Below are positions 48,403-55,494 of a stretch of 64,000 bases of DNA, piece by piece. The stretch is from the NCBI RefSeq assembly GCF_001704635.1, contig NZ_MAXF01000191.1, positions 62,001-126,000 on the forward strand, given 5' to 3'. Each line of letters opens with the position of its first letter. The first letter of the stretch is position 1. The stretch is from Streptomyces sparsogenes (GTDB lineage Bacteria; Actinomycetota; Actinomycetes; Streptomycetales; Streptomycetaceae). A program made the translations under genes and the position numbers. The notes beneath the pieces were generated by a model. That model was not told the origin of the DNA. It ran no database searches and worked only from the letters and a program-made list of their open reading frames with translations.

Positions 48403-49047
48403 TCACTTCCGCCAGAACAGGTGGTGCGTCACACCGCTCGGGCTGGGCACGACGTCGAGGTGGAAGCGGTCGAGCAGCTCATCGGGGGACTCCCAGAGCC
48501 TGAGGCCGGTCCCGAGCTTCACCGGCGAGACCGCCACGTGCAGGGTGTCGACGAGGTCGGCGTCGAGGAACTCCCGAATGGTGCTGACCCCGCCGCCGAG
48601 GCGGACGTCCTTGCCCCCCGCCGCCTTCCGCGCCTGTTCCAGGACGGTGGCCGGGTCGCCGGACACGAAGTGGAACGTGGTGTCGGAGAGCGTGAACGAA
48701 GGCCGCTCGTGGTGGGTCAGGACGAACACCGGGGTGTGGAAGGGGGGCTCGTCGCCCCACCAGCCGCGCCACTGGTGGTCCTGCCAGGGGCCGCGCTGGG
48801 GCCCGAACTTGTTGCGGCCCATGATCTCGGCGCCGATGTTGTGCGCGAAGTCCCGGGTGAAGTAGTCGTCGAGCCCCCGGCTGCCGCCGGGGTCGGTGCG
48901 CATGGGCCAGCTCGCCGTGGCGCCGGCCCAGGCGAACAGCCGCCCGGGATCGACATGGCCGAAGGGATTTTCGAGGCTCTGGTCCTCCCCGGCGCCGATG
49001 CCGTCGCTCGAGACGTTGAAGTTCTGGACTCTCAGAAGCTGAGCCAT
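48403..49047 (-). CDS. Dihydrofolate-reductase/RibD C-terminal-like reductase
   Basis: 214 aa. A Rossmann-like reductase fold of the RibD_C family: LRVQNFNVSSDG at the start, NIGAEIMGRNKFGP (NADPH contact), TPVFVLTHHERPSF, then KDVRLGGGVSTIREFLDADLVDTLHVAVSPVKLGTG. Streptomyces has many paralogues of unknown substrate. Not part of folate or riboflavin operon here; divergent from the methyltransferase gene with about 150 bp between. Confidence 0.88.
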   Translation of the reverse strand: MAQLLRVQNFNVSSDGIGAGEDQSLENPFGHVDPGRLFAWAGATASWPMRTDPGGSRGLDDYFTRDFAHNIGAEIMGRNKFGPQRGPWQDHQWRGWWGDEPPFHTPVFVLTHHERPSFTLSDTTFHFVSGDPATVLEQARKAAGGKDVRLGGGVSTIREFLDADLVDTLHVAVSPVKLGTGLRLWESPDELLDRFHLDVVPSPSGVTHHLFWRK

Positions 49048-49195
49048 GTGTTCCTCCTGTGCGGTGGTTGACGGTGATGGGACTCCCCGGGCGGGGAAAA
49101 CTCATCGCCGCCTCCGTGACCGGCCAGGAGGGGCGGGGCACATGCGGTGGCAAATTCGGTGGACGCCGACGGTCGCGCGCGGAATCGTGGCCCGC

Positions 49196-49933
49196 ATGCG
49201 ACAGGACGAGATCTGGGACGCGGAGGCCGCCCAGGGGTATGACACGCCCGGCACCGGCATGTTCGCGCCGGAGGTGCTGGAGCCCACGGTCGACCGCCTC
49301 GCCGCACTCGCCGACGGCGGGCGGGCGTTGGAGTTCGCCATCGGAACCGGCCGGGTGGCCGTCCCGCTCGCGGGGCGCGGCGTGCCGGTCACCGGCATCG
49401 AGTCGTCGCGGCCGATGCTCGACCGGCTGCGGACGAAGGCGGATGAGGCGACGATCCCGGTCGTCCTCGGCGACATGGCGACCGCCGAGGCCCCGGGCCC
49501 GTTCCGGCTCGTCTATCTCGTCTACAACACGATCTCCAACCTGCTCACCCAGGCCGAGCAGGTGGCGTGCTTCCGCAACGCCGCCCGCCACCTCGGCCCG
49601 GGTGGCCGGTTCGTCATCGAGCTGTGGGTCCCGGAGGTGCGGAAGCTTCCGCCCGGCCAGCAGGCGGTGGTCTGGCGGTCCGAGGCCGGCTACATCGGCC
49701 TGGACACCTATGACGTGCTGCGCCAGCGGGTCGTCTCGCACCACTTCCGGTTCGGCGAGGGCAGGGACGCCCGGGTGTTCCGCAGTCCGCACCGCTACAT
49801 CTGGCCGGCGGAGCTGGATCTGATGGCCCAGTTGGCCGGGTTCGAGCTGGAGTCCCGGCACGCGGACTGGCGGGGCGCCGAGTTCACCGCCGAATCGCGC
49901 TCCCATGTGTCGGTGTACCGGCTCCCTGGGTGA
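49196..49933 (+). CDS. Class I SAM-dependent methyltransferase
   Basis: 245 aa from the ATG giving the usual family start RQDEIWDAEAAQGYDTPG; an upstream ATG (49142) would add 18 residues. Motif I is ALEFAIGTGRVAVPLAGRG, motif II ends VTGIESS, and YLVYNTISNLLTQAEQVACF corresponds to motif IV. Substrate not predictable. The last 50 bp overlap the convergent GDSL hydrolase gene. Confidence 0.88.
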   Translation: MRQDEIWDAEAAQGYDTPGTGMFAPEVLEPTVDRLAALADGGRALEFAIGTGRVAVPLAGRGVPVTGIESSRPMLDRLRTKADEATIPVVLGDMATAEAPGPFRLVYLVYNTISNLLTQAEQVACFRNAARHLGPGGRFVIELWVPEVRKLPPGQQAVVWRSEAGYIGLDTYDVLRQRVVSHHFRFGEGRDARVFRSPHRYIWPAELDLMAQLAGFELESRHADWRGAEFTAESRSHVSVYRLPG

Positions 49934-50672
49934 CCAGGGCGCCGTCCGCCCCGGCCGGGCCCCTGGCGCCCATGCTGCCGGGCACCGAGAGGAGCGCGCT
50001 GTACCAGACGTTGGCCATCTTGCTGTAGCCGCCCGCGTTCGGGTGCACTCCGTCCGCCAGGTCGGCGGTGGTGAGCGCCCGGTACATGTCGACCAGATGG
50101 ACGCGCTTGCCGGCGTTCACCTTGCTACGGACGATGCCGGGGATCGCCGCGTTGAAGGTACGGACGGTCGAGTCGGCGAAGGATATGGGGATGATCGTGG
50201 CCACGAAGACCTCCGTGTCGGGGGACGTGGCGGTGATGTGGTCGAGCAGGGTGGAGAGCCGGGCCGGTGCTCCGGCGGGGTCGCTCCCGTACATGTCGTT
50301 GGTGCCGATGTGCAGGAGCACGGTGCGCGGGGTGTAGGTGCGGAGCCAGTTCACGACGTTGTTGTCGATCTGGCCGATCGTCCACCCGGAGTGGCCCTCG
50401 TGGTCGCGGTCGCCGAGACTGCTCGGCCCGTTGGACTGGGAGCCGACGAAGTCGACGGCGCGGCCGCCCGCCACGAACTTCTGCCACAGGTCGACGCGGT
50501 AGCCGCCCGGTACGTTGTAACCGTCGGTGATCGAGTCGCCGAGCGGCATGATCCGCACCCCGGCGGCGCGCTCGGCGGGCGCGGCCTGGGCGGTGCCGGT
50601 GGTGGTGACCAGCGCGAAGAGCAGGGACACCAGAGCGATGGAGCCGGTGACCAGGCGTCGTAACCTTGTCAT
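49884..50672 (-). CDS. Secreted SGNH/GDSL hydrolase
   Basis: 262 aa. A Sec signal peptide with cleavage near TAQA-AP (about residue 31). Esterase blocks: GDSITDGYN (nucleophile Ser), the Gly of block II, GTNDMYG (oxyanion Asn) and DGVHPNAGGY (catalytic Asp and His). AAGGA precedes the ATG by eight to nine bases. A lipase/acyl- or acetyl-esterase acting outside the cell. The C-terminus (GARGPAGADGALVTQGAG) is a collagen-like Gly-rich tail inside the overlap with the methyltransferase gene. Confidence 0.92.
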   Translation of the reverse strand: MTRLRRLVTGSIALVSLLFALVTTTGTAQAAPAERAAGVRIMPLGDSITDGYNVPGGYRVDLWQKFVAGGRAVDFVGSQSNGPSSLGDRDHEGHSGWTIGQIDNNVVNWLRTYTPRTVLLHIGTNDMYGSDPAGAPARLSTLLDHITATSPDTEVFVATIIPISFADSTVRTFNAAIPGIVRSKVNAGKRVHLVDMYRALTTADLADGVHPNAGGYSKMANVWYSALLSVPGSMGARGPAGADGALVTQGAGTPTHGSAIRR

Positions 50673-50716
50673 GATCGCCTTCCTTGGTGGGGGGACCACG
50701 ATGCCGCCACCTCTCG

Positions 50717-50770
50717 ACTTCCGGGACTCCCGGGACTTCCGGGACTTCCGGGACTTCCGGGACTTCCGGC
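50717..50770. repeat. Six tandem copies of a 9-bp unit
   Basis: ACTTCCGGG repeated six times without spacer; the second copy has one change (ACTCCCGGG) and the sixth ends in C. It lies 45 bp upstream of the GDSL hydrolase start and could affect its expression or be a slippage product. Confidence 0.95.
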
Positions 50771-50847
50771 GACAGTGGTGAAACATTCCGGAGTGTCTTC
50801 CGAACTTTTTCAGTCGGCAAGAGTCAAGACGCGCCATAGCCGAACCG

Positions 50848-50889
50848 ACCGTCCCCCCGGCCGTTCGCGCGGACGGCCGGGGGGACGGT
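50848..50889 (-). terminator. 17-bp perfect hairpin after the sugar ABC operon
   Basis: Arms 50848-50864 and 50873-50889 pair over 17 bp (ACCGTCCCCCCGGCCGT and complement) with an 8-base loop. It lies 26 bp beyond the stop of the last gene of the minus-strand sugar transporter operon. No T tract follows, which is normal for Streptomyces terminators. Confidence 0.6.
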
Positions 50890-50914
50890 CGGGGGGACGG
50901 TCGGCGGGCTGGCC

Positions 50915-51820
50915 CTACTCCTTGACCGCCCCCGCGTTGGCCCCCTGTACGAAGTAGCGCTGGAAGCAGAAGAACAGCGCCGCCACCGGCAGCGTCGCCA
51001 GCAGGGCCGCCGCCAGCTTCAGCGGATACTGCGTGCCGCCGCCCAGTCCGCCCGAGACGAACCGCGCGAGCCCGGTCGTCAGCGTCTCGTACTGCCCGGA
51101 CTGGGTGGCCACCAGGAAGTGCGTGAACTCGTTCCACGAGCCCTGGAACGACAGGATGGTCAAGGTGATCAGCGCGGGGCGGGCCATGGGCAGCACCACC
51201 GACCAGAACGTCCGGAACACTCCGGCCCCGTCCACCCGCGCGGCCTCCTCCACCTCCCGGGGGACCGACTCGAAGAACTGCTTCATGATGAAGATGCCCG
51301 CCGCGTCCACCAGCAACGGAACGATCATCCCGGTGTAGGTGTCGAACAGCCCGAAGGTGTTCAGCACCAGGAACTTGGGGATCAGCAGGGCCACCCCCGG
51401 CACCGCCATCACCGCGAGCACGAAGGCGAACAGCAGCGAGCGGCCCGGGAAGCGCAGCCGCGCCAGCGCGTATCCCGCCATCGAGTCGAACAGCACCCGC
51501 CCGGCCGTGACCACGACCGCGACGAACGCCGAGTTGCCCAGCCAGCGCAGGAAGGGCACCCCGTCACCGGCCTCGCTCAGCCCGAACAGCCGCTGGTAGG
51601 CGGCGGTGGTCGGGGTGGTGGGCAGCAGCCCCAGCGGGTGCGCCGCCGCGTCCGGGTCCGTCTTGAAGCCGGTCACCAACTGGAGCACGAACGGCAGCAG
51701 ATACAGCAGTCCGACCCCCACCACCAGCGCGTATCCCAGCACCCGCAGCGGCAGCGGGAAGCGGCCGAGCACCGGGCGCCCCTGCGCCGGGGAGGCGGCG
51801 GCCGTGGCCTTGGTGTTCAT
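50915..51820 (-). CDS. Sugar ABC transporter permease (MalG type)
   Basis: 301 aa, six membrane helices. EAA loop EEAARVDGAGVFRTFWSVVLPMARPAL. The helix-6 end FCFQRYFVQGANAGAVKE is characteristic of MalG/CUT1 permeases (the FVQG ... GAVK tail). ATGA overlap with the MalF-type gene. No ATPase gene in the operon; Streptomyces CUT1 importers commonly share the MsiK ATPase encoded elsewhere. Confidence 0.92.
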   Translation of the reverse strand: MNTKATAAASPAQGRPVLGRFPLPLRVLGYALVVGVGLLYLLPFVLQLVTGFKTDPDAAAHPLGLLPTTPTTAAYQRLFGLSEAGDGVPFLRWLGNSAFVAVVVTAGRVLFDSMAGYALARLRFPGRSLLFAFVLAVMAVPGVALLIPKFLVLNTFGLFDTYTGMIVPLLVDAAGIFIMKQFFESVPREVEEAARVDGAGVFRTFWSVVLPMARPALITLTILSFQGSWNEFTHFLVATQSGQYETLTTGLARFVSGGLGGGTQYPLKLAAALLATLPVAALFFCFQRYFVQGANAGAVKE

Positions 51821-53028
51821 CGGTTCCTCCGGGGGCGGGCGCCGCGCTCGCGCAGCGCCCAGCGCTGCAGGGCGGTGATGCACAGGATCAGCGCGAGCAG
51901 GATGAAGGCGATGGCCGCGCCCTGCCCGAAGTCGGCGTCGTCGAAGGCGGACGCGTACGACAGGAAGGCGGGCGTCAGCGTGGTGTTGCCCGGGGCGCCC
52001 TGGCCCATCACATACACCTGGTCGAAGACCTGCCAGGTGGCGATCAGCCCCAGGGTGAGGACGAGGAAGAGCACCGGCCGCAGCGCGGGCAGGGTGACGT
52101 GGCGCAGCAACTGGCGGCGGTTCACGCCTTCCAGGGCCGCCGCCTCCTCCAGCTCCCGGGGGATGTCCTGGAGGGCCGCGAGGAAGATCAGCATGAAGGT
52201 GCCGGAGGTGGTCCACACGGCGAGCAGGATGATCGTGCACATCGCGATGGACGGCCCGGACAGCCACTCGTACCAGGACAGCCCCATGAAGGAGTGGTCG
52301 GCGAGCAGACCCGTGGGGTGGTCGGGGTCCACGATCCCCAGGGCGCCGAGCAGCAGCGAGAGCACCCCGCGCGAGTCGGCGAACCAGTTCGGGCCGTGCA
52401 CGCCCATCCAGGACAGCAGCGTGTTGACGGCCCCGCTGCCCTGGAAGAGGAAGAGGAAGACGGTGGCGACCGCGACCGAGCTGGTGACGGACGGGAAGAA
52501 GAACGCGGTGCGCAGGGCGCTGCGCCCGCGCAGCAGCCGCTGGTTGACGATGAGCGCCAGGGTCAGCGCGAGCACGGTCTGCAGCGGCACGGTCAGCAGC
52601 ACGTAGTAGGCGTTGTTGCGCAGCGAGGTGGCGAACAGGGTGCGGTCGAGGCCGTCCTCGGTGAGCAGCGCCCGGTAGTTGTCGAGGCCGACGAACTTCG
52701 CCTGCCCGCTGAACGGGTTGGACTGCCCGTTCCAGTCCAGCAGGCTCACCCACAGGGCCATCAGGATGGGCAGCACCAGGAACAGTCCGAGGACCAGCAC
52801 CATGGGGCTGACGAACAGCCAGCCCCAGGCGCCCTCCTTGCCGCGGCGCCCCGCGGGCGGGGTGTTGGGGGTGCGGGGCGCCGCGTGGGGACCGGACCCG
52901 CCGGGCGCGTCAGGTGCGCCCGGCGAGCCGGCCGTGCGGGGACCCCCGCCCGCTGTGGGGCGGGGGCCGGACGGCGCGCCGCGGAGGGTGCGGCGCGTCG
53001 TACGGGGAGGGGTGGCGCGGAAGGACAT
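51817..53028 (-). CDS. Sugar ABC transporter permease (MalF type)
   Basis: 403 aa. An unusual 70-residue Pro/Arg/Gly-rich N-terminal extension precedes the six helices. The EAA loop is LEEAAALEGVNRRQLLRHVTLPALRPV, and FDQVYVMGQGAPGNTT is a typical late CUT1 motif. Forms a heterodimer with the MalG-type permease. The start lies 6 bp after the binding-protein stop. Confidence 0.92.
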   Translation of the reverse strand: MSFRATPPRTTRRTLRGAPSGPRPTAGGGPRTAGSPGAPDAPGGSGPHAAPRTPNTPPAGRRGKEGAWGWLFVSPMVLVLGLFLVLPILMALWVSLLDWNGQSNPFSGQAKFVGLDNYRALLTEDGLDRTLFATSLRNNAYYVLLTVPLQTVLALTLALIVNQRLLRGRSALRTAFFFPSVTSSVAVATVFLFLFQGSGAVNTLLSWMGVHGPNWFADSRGVLSLLLGALGIVDPDHPTGLLADHSFMGLSWYEWLSGPSIAMCTIILLAVWTTSGTFMLIFLAALQDIPRELEEAAALEGVNRRQLLRHVTLPALRPVLFLVLTLGLIATWQVFDQVYVMGQGAPGNTTLTPAFLSYASAFDDADFGQGAAIAFILLALILCITALQRWALRERGARPRRNR

Positions 53029-53034
53029 GGCGGC

Positions 53035-54276
53035 TCAGTGGCCCTTCGCGAGCGCCTGCTGGCCGTTGCGCTGCAGGTCGGCGAGGATTTTCTTCGGGTC
53101 GGCGGTGCGCAGCGACTGCAGGTCGGTGTTGAACTGGCCGAGCACCTTGTCGAACCCGGCGACGGTCACCGGGCCCTGCGCGTAGGCGTTGGCGTCGACC
53201 CACGCCTTGGCCGCCGGCACCCGCTTGGCGTAGGTGGCCAGGGCGCTGGTGCGGGAGGGCATCACGCCGAAGGCGTCCGCGAACTTCAGCTGCTGGTCGC
53301 CGGAGCTGAGGTACTTCACCAGGTCCACGGCCGCCGACCGGTGGGCGCTCTCCTGGGCCACGCCCCAGCAGTTGCTGAAGGCGAGGGTGCCCTTGCCGGC
53401 CGGGCCGGCGGGCAGCGGGACCACCTTGTACTTCAGGTCCGGGTAGTCGAGCTTCATGGCGCCGGTCAGCCAGTTGCCCTCGATGGTCATGGCGGCCTTG
53501 CCCTTGCCGAAGGCCTCGCCGCCCCAGCTGGTGTCGACCTGCTTGGCGTACTTCATCGAGCCGGACCGCAGCAGGGACTTCACATAGCCGAGCCCTTCGG
53601 CGTTCGGCGCGCTGTCGGCGGTCATCTCGGTCTGCCCGGCGTCGGTGATCCAGCCGCCCGCCTGCTTCATGAAGACGCCGAGCCGCTGGTACTCGTCGCT
53701 GGTGACCAGGCCGGTGACCCCGCCGCCGGTCAGCTTGGCGGCGACCTTCCGCAGTTCGTCCCAGGAGGTCGGGTAGTCCTTCTCGGTCAGCCCGGCCTTC
53801 TTCCACAGGTCGGTGTTGACGGCGAGGGCGAGGGTGGAGGTGTCCTTGGGCAGGCACACCAGCTTCCCGTCGTAGGTGAAGGAGGAGCGCAGGGGCTCGG
53901 CGAAGTCGTCCGCGTCCTTGATCTTGTCGCCGTACGGGTAGAGGGAGCCGCCCTTGGCGTAGTTGGCGAACTGGTCGGAGTTGACGTAGAAGACGTCCGG
54001 CGGCTTGTGGCCGGCGAAGGACTGGGCCAGCTGCTGGTTCATGTCCTTGGCGGCCTCGACGGTCACCGTGTTGCCGGACCGCTTCTCGTACGCGGCCACG
54101 GCCTCCTTGACCGCCTTGGTCTCGGCGTCGCCCGAGGTGGCTATGAGCACCTTCAGGTGTTGTCCGGCGCCGGTGTCCTGCTTGGTTTCCTTGTCGCCGC
54201 CGAAACTCGACGAACAGCCGGTGGCGGCCAGGATCGCCGCGCAGGTGACGAGAGCGGCGGCCGTGCGGGTGGCCAT
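53035..54276 (-). CDS. Sugar ABC transporter substrate-binding lipoprotein
   Basis: 413 aa, lipobox ending at Cys21 (AILAATGC). Family-1 solute-binding protein: AVAAYEKRSGNTVTVEAA, PPDVFYVNSDQFANYAKGG, KDTSTLALAVNTDLWKKAGL, AAMTIEGNWLTGAM and the NCWGVAQES region. Ligand likely an oligosaccharide such as maltodextrin or trehalose, judging from the divergent debranching-type enzyme. First gene of the operon and beside its LacI regulator (52 bp). Confidence 0.92.
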   Translation of the reverse strand: MATRTAAALVTCAAILAATGCSSSFGGDKETKQDTGAGQHLKVLIATSGDAETKAVKEAVAAYEKRSGNTVTVEAAKDMNQQLAQSFAGHKPPDVFYVNSDQFANYAKGGSLYPYGDKIKDADDFAEPLRSSFTYDGKLVCLPKDTSTLALAVNTDLWKKAGLTEKDYPTSWDELRKVAAKLTGGGVTGLVTSDEYQRLGVFMKQAGGWITDAGQTEMTADSAPNAEGLGYVKSLLRSGSMKYAKQVDTSWGGEAFGKGKAAMTIEGNWLTGAMKLDYPDLKYKVVPLPAGPAGKGTLAFSNCWGVAQESAHRSAAVDLVKYLSSGDQQLKFADAFGVMPSRTSALATYAKRVPAAKAWVDANAYAQGPVTVAGFDKVLGQFNTDLQSLRTADPKKILADLQRNGQQALAKGH

Positions 54277-54328
54277 GATTCCTCCGTGGGTGGTTCTGGG
54301 TGGTACGTGCGGCTCAGCGCGCCGCTGC

Positions 54329-55363
54329 TCAGGCGCTTTCGCGGACGACGAGGGACGGCTCCAGCAGGACGCGCCCGGGGGGCGCGTCCGGGGTGGCCAT
54401 CCGCGCCAGCAGCAGCCGTACGCATTCCCGGCCGACCGCCTCGAGCGGCTGGGCGACCGTGGTCAGGGAAGGGGAGAGGATCGCGGCGGTCGGCGAGTCG
54501 TCGAAGCCGACCACGGCGAGGTCCCGGCCCGGGGTGGTGCCGCGCTCGCGCAGCGCGTGGTAGCAGCCGAGCGCCAGGGTGTCGCTGGCCGCGACCACGG
54601 CCGTGGCGCCCGCGTCCAGCAGGGGTTTGACGGCGGTACGGGCCGCCTCGACGTCCCCCGCGCTCTCCGCGCGCCGCCCGCGCGTCGGCAGCCCGTGCCG
54701 GCGCATGGCCCGCTGCCAGCCCTCGGCGCGGTCGTCACCGACGCCGGAGCCGCGCGGCCAGCCCAGGAAGGCGATCCTGCGGTGGCCGAGGGCGACCAGG
54801 TGCTCCACGGCGGCGTCGGTGCCGAACGCGCCGTCGACATCGACCCAGTCGCCGATCTGCCGGCCCGACCACATCCGGCCGAATCCGACGAACGGCACGC
54901 CCCGCTTGGCGAGCCACGCCTGGCGCGGGTCCTGGCGGGCGGTGTTGCTGAGCACGAAGCCGTCGACGTCATGCCGGGCGAGCAGTTCCTCGTACCCGTC
55001 CAGGCTCGGGCCGCCGGGCGGGCAGGCGAACAGCAGGATCCGGTAACCGGCCTCGTCGGCGGCCTGGGACAGGGCGTGCAGGAAGCGGTCCATGACCGGG
55101 GGCGGGTTGCCGTCCGGGGCCGGCTGGATGCCGTAGCCGATCAGCTTGCTGGAGCGGGTGCGCAGCGTCTGCGCGGCCCGGCTCGGGCGGTAGCCCATCT
55201 CGTCGATCGTCCGGCGGACCCGCTCCAGCGTCTCGGGGCGCAGCAGGTCCGGCGAGTTGATCGCGTTGGACACGGTCTGCGGGGAGACACCGGCCCGGCG
55301 GGCGACCATGGCCAGGGTCACCGAGCCGCCCTTGGGCGGAGGACTGTTGGTGGGGCGGGGCAT
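54329..55363 (-). CDS. LacI-family transcriptional regulator
   Basis: 344 aa from an ATG 14 residues before the helix-turn-helix; the frame is open further upstream to an ATG at 55429, but that would extend into the operator region. LacI head: VTLAMVARRAGVSPQTVSNAINSPDLL, hinge helix RPSRAAQTLRTRSSKLIG, then the periplasmic-binding-like effector domain with GRQIGDWVDVDGAFGTDAAVEHL. Likely controls both the sugar importer downstream and the divergent glucosidase. Confidence 0.93.
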   Translation of the reverse strand: MPRPTNSPPPKGGSVTLAMVARRAGVSPQTVSNAINSPDLLRPETLERVRRTIDEMGYRPSRAAQTLRTRSSKLIGYGIQPAPDGNPPPVMDRFLHALSQAADEAGYRILLFACPPGGPSLDGYEELLARHDVDGFVLSNTARQDPRQAWLAKRGVPFVGFGRMWSGRQIGDWVDVDGAFGTDAAVEHLVALGHRRIAFLGWPRGSGVGDDRAEGWQRAMRRHGLPTRGRRAESAGDVEAARTAVKPLLDAGATAVVAASDTLALGCYHALRERGTTPGRDLAVVGFDDSPTAAILSPSLTTVAQPLEAVGRECVRLLLARMATPDAPPGRVLLEPSLVVRESA

Positions 55364-55494
55364 ACGGGTCTCCGACGTACGAGGGCCTGGGCCCTGACTC
55401 ACGACTTGATTTGAGCGTTCCAAAAGCATTGTCAGCGCTCTGAAGAGGCCGTTAGGGTCTTTGGAACGATCTAACGCTGAGAGGTTCTACTCTT
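55364..55494. promoter_or_regulatory. Divergent control region with LacI-type inverted repeat
   Basis: CGTTCCAAA at 55416-55424 and TTTGGAACG at 55460-55468 form a perfect 9-bp inverted pair 35 bp apart, flanked by AGCGCTC (55434-55440) and AACGCTGAGAGG. LacI regulators of sugar operons commonly bind two such sites to loop DNA between divergent genes. The half near 55468 also sits where it would block the glucosidase promoter. Confidence 0.5.

Noticed and set aside
50717..50770. CRISPR-like array
   Set aside because: The units are 9 bp with no spacers, so this is a simple tandem repeat. No cas genes are present.
50848..50889. 17-bp hairpin as a transposon end
   Set aside because: No transposase or partner repeat is nearby, and it sits just after an operon stop, so a terminator is the simpler reading.
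52099..54630. 843-codon plus-strand frame across the sugar ABC operon
   Set aside because: Antisense shadow of MalF-type permease, binding protein and LacI genes; low-complexity product.
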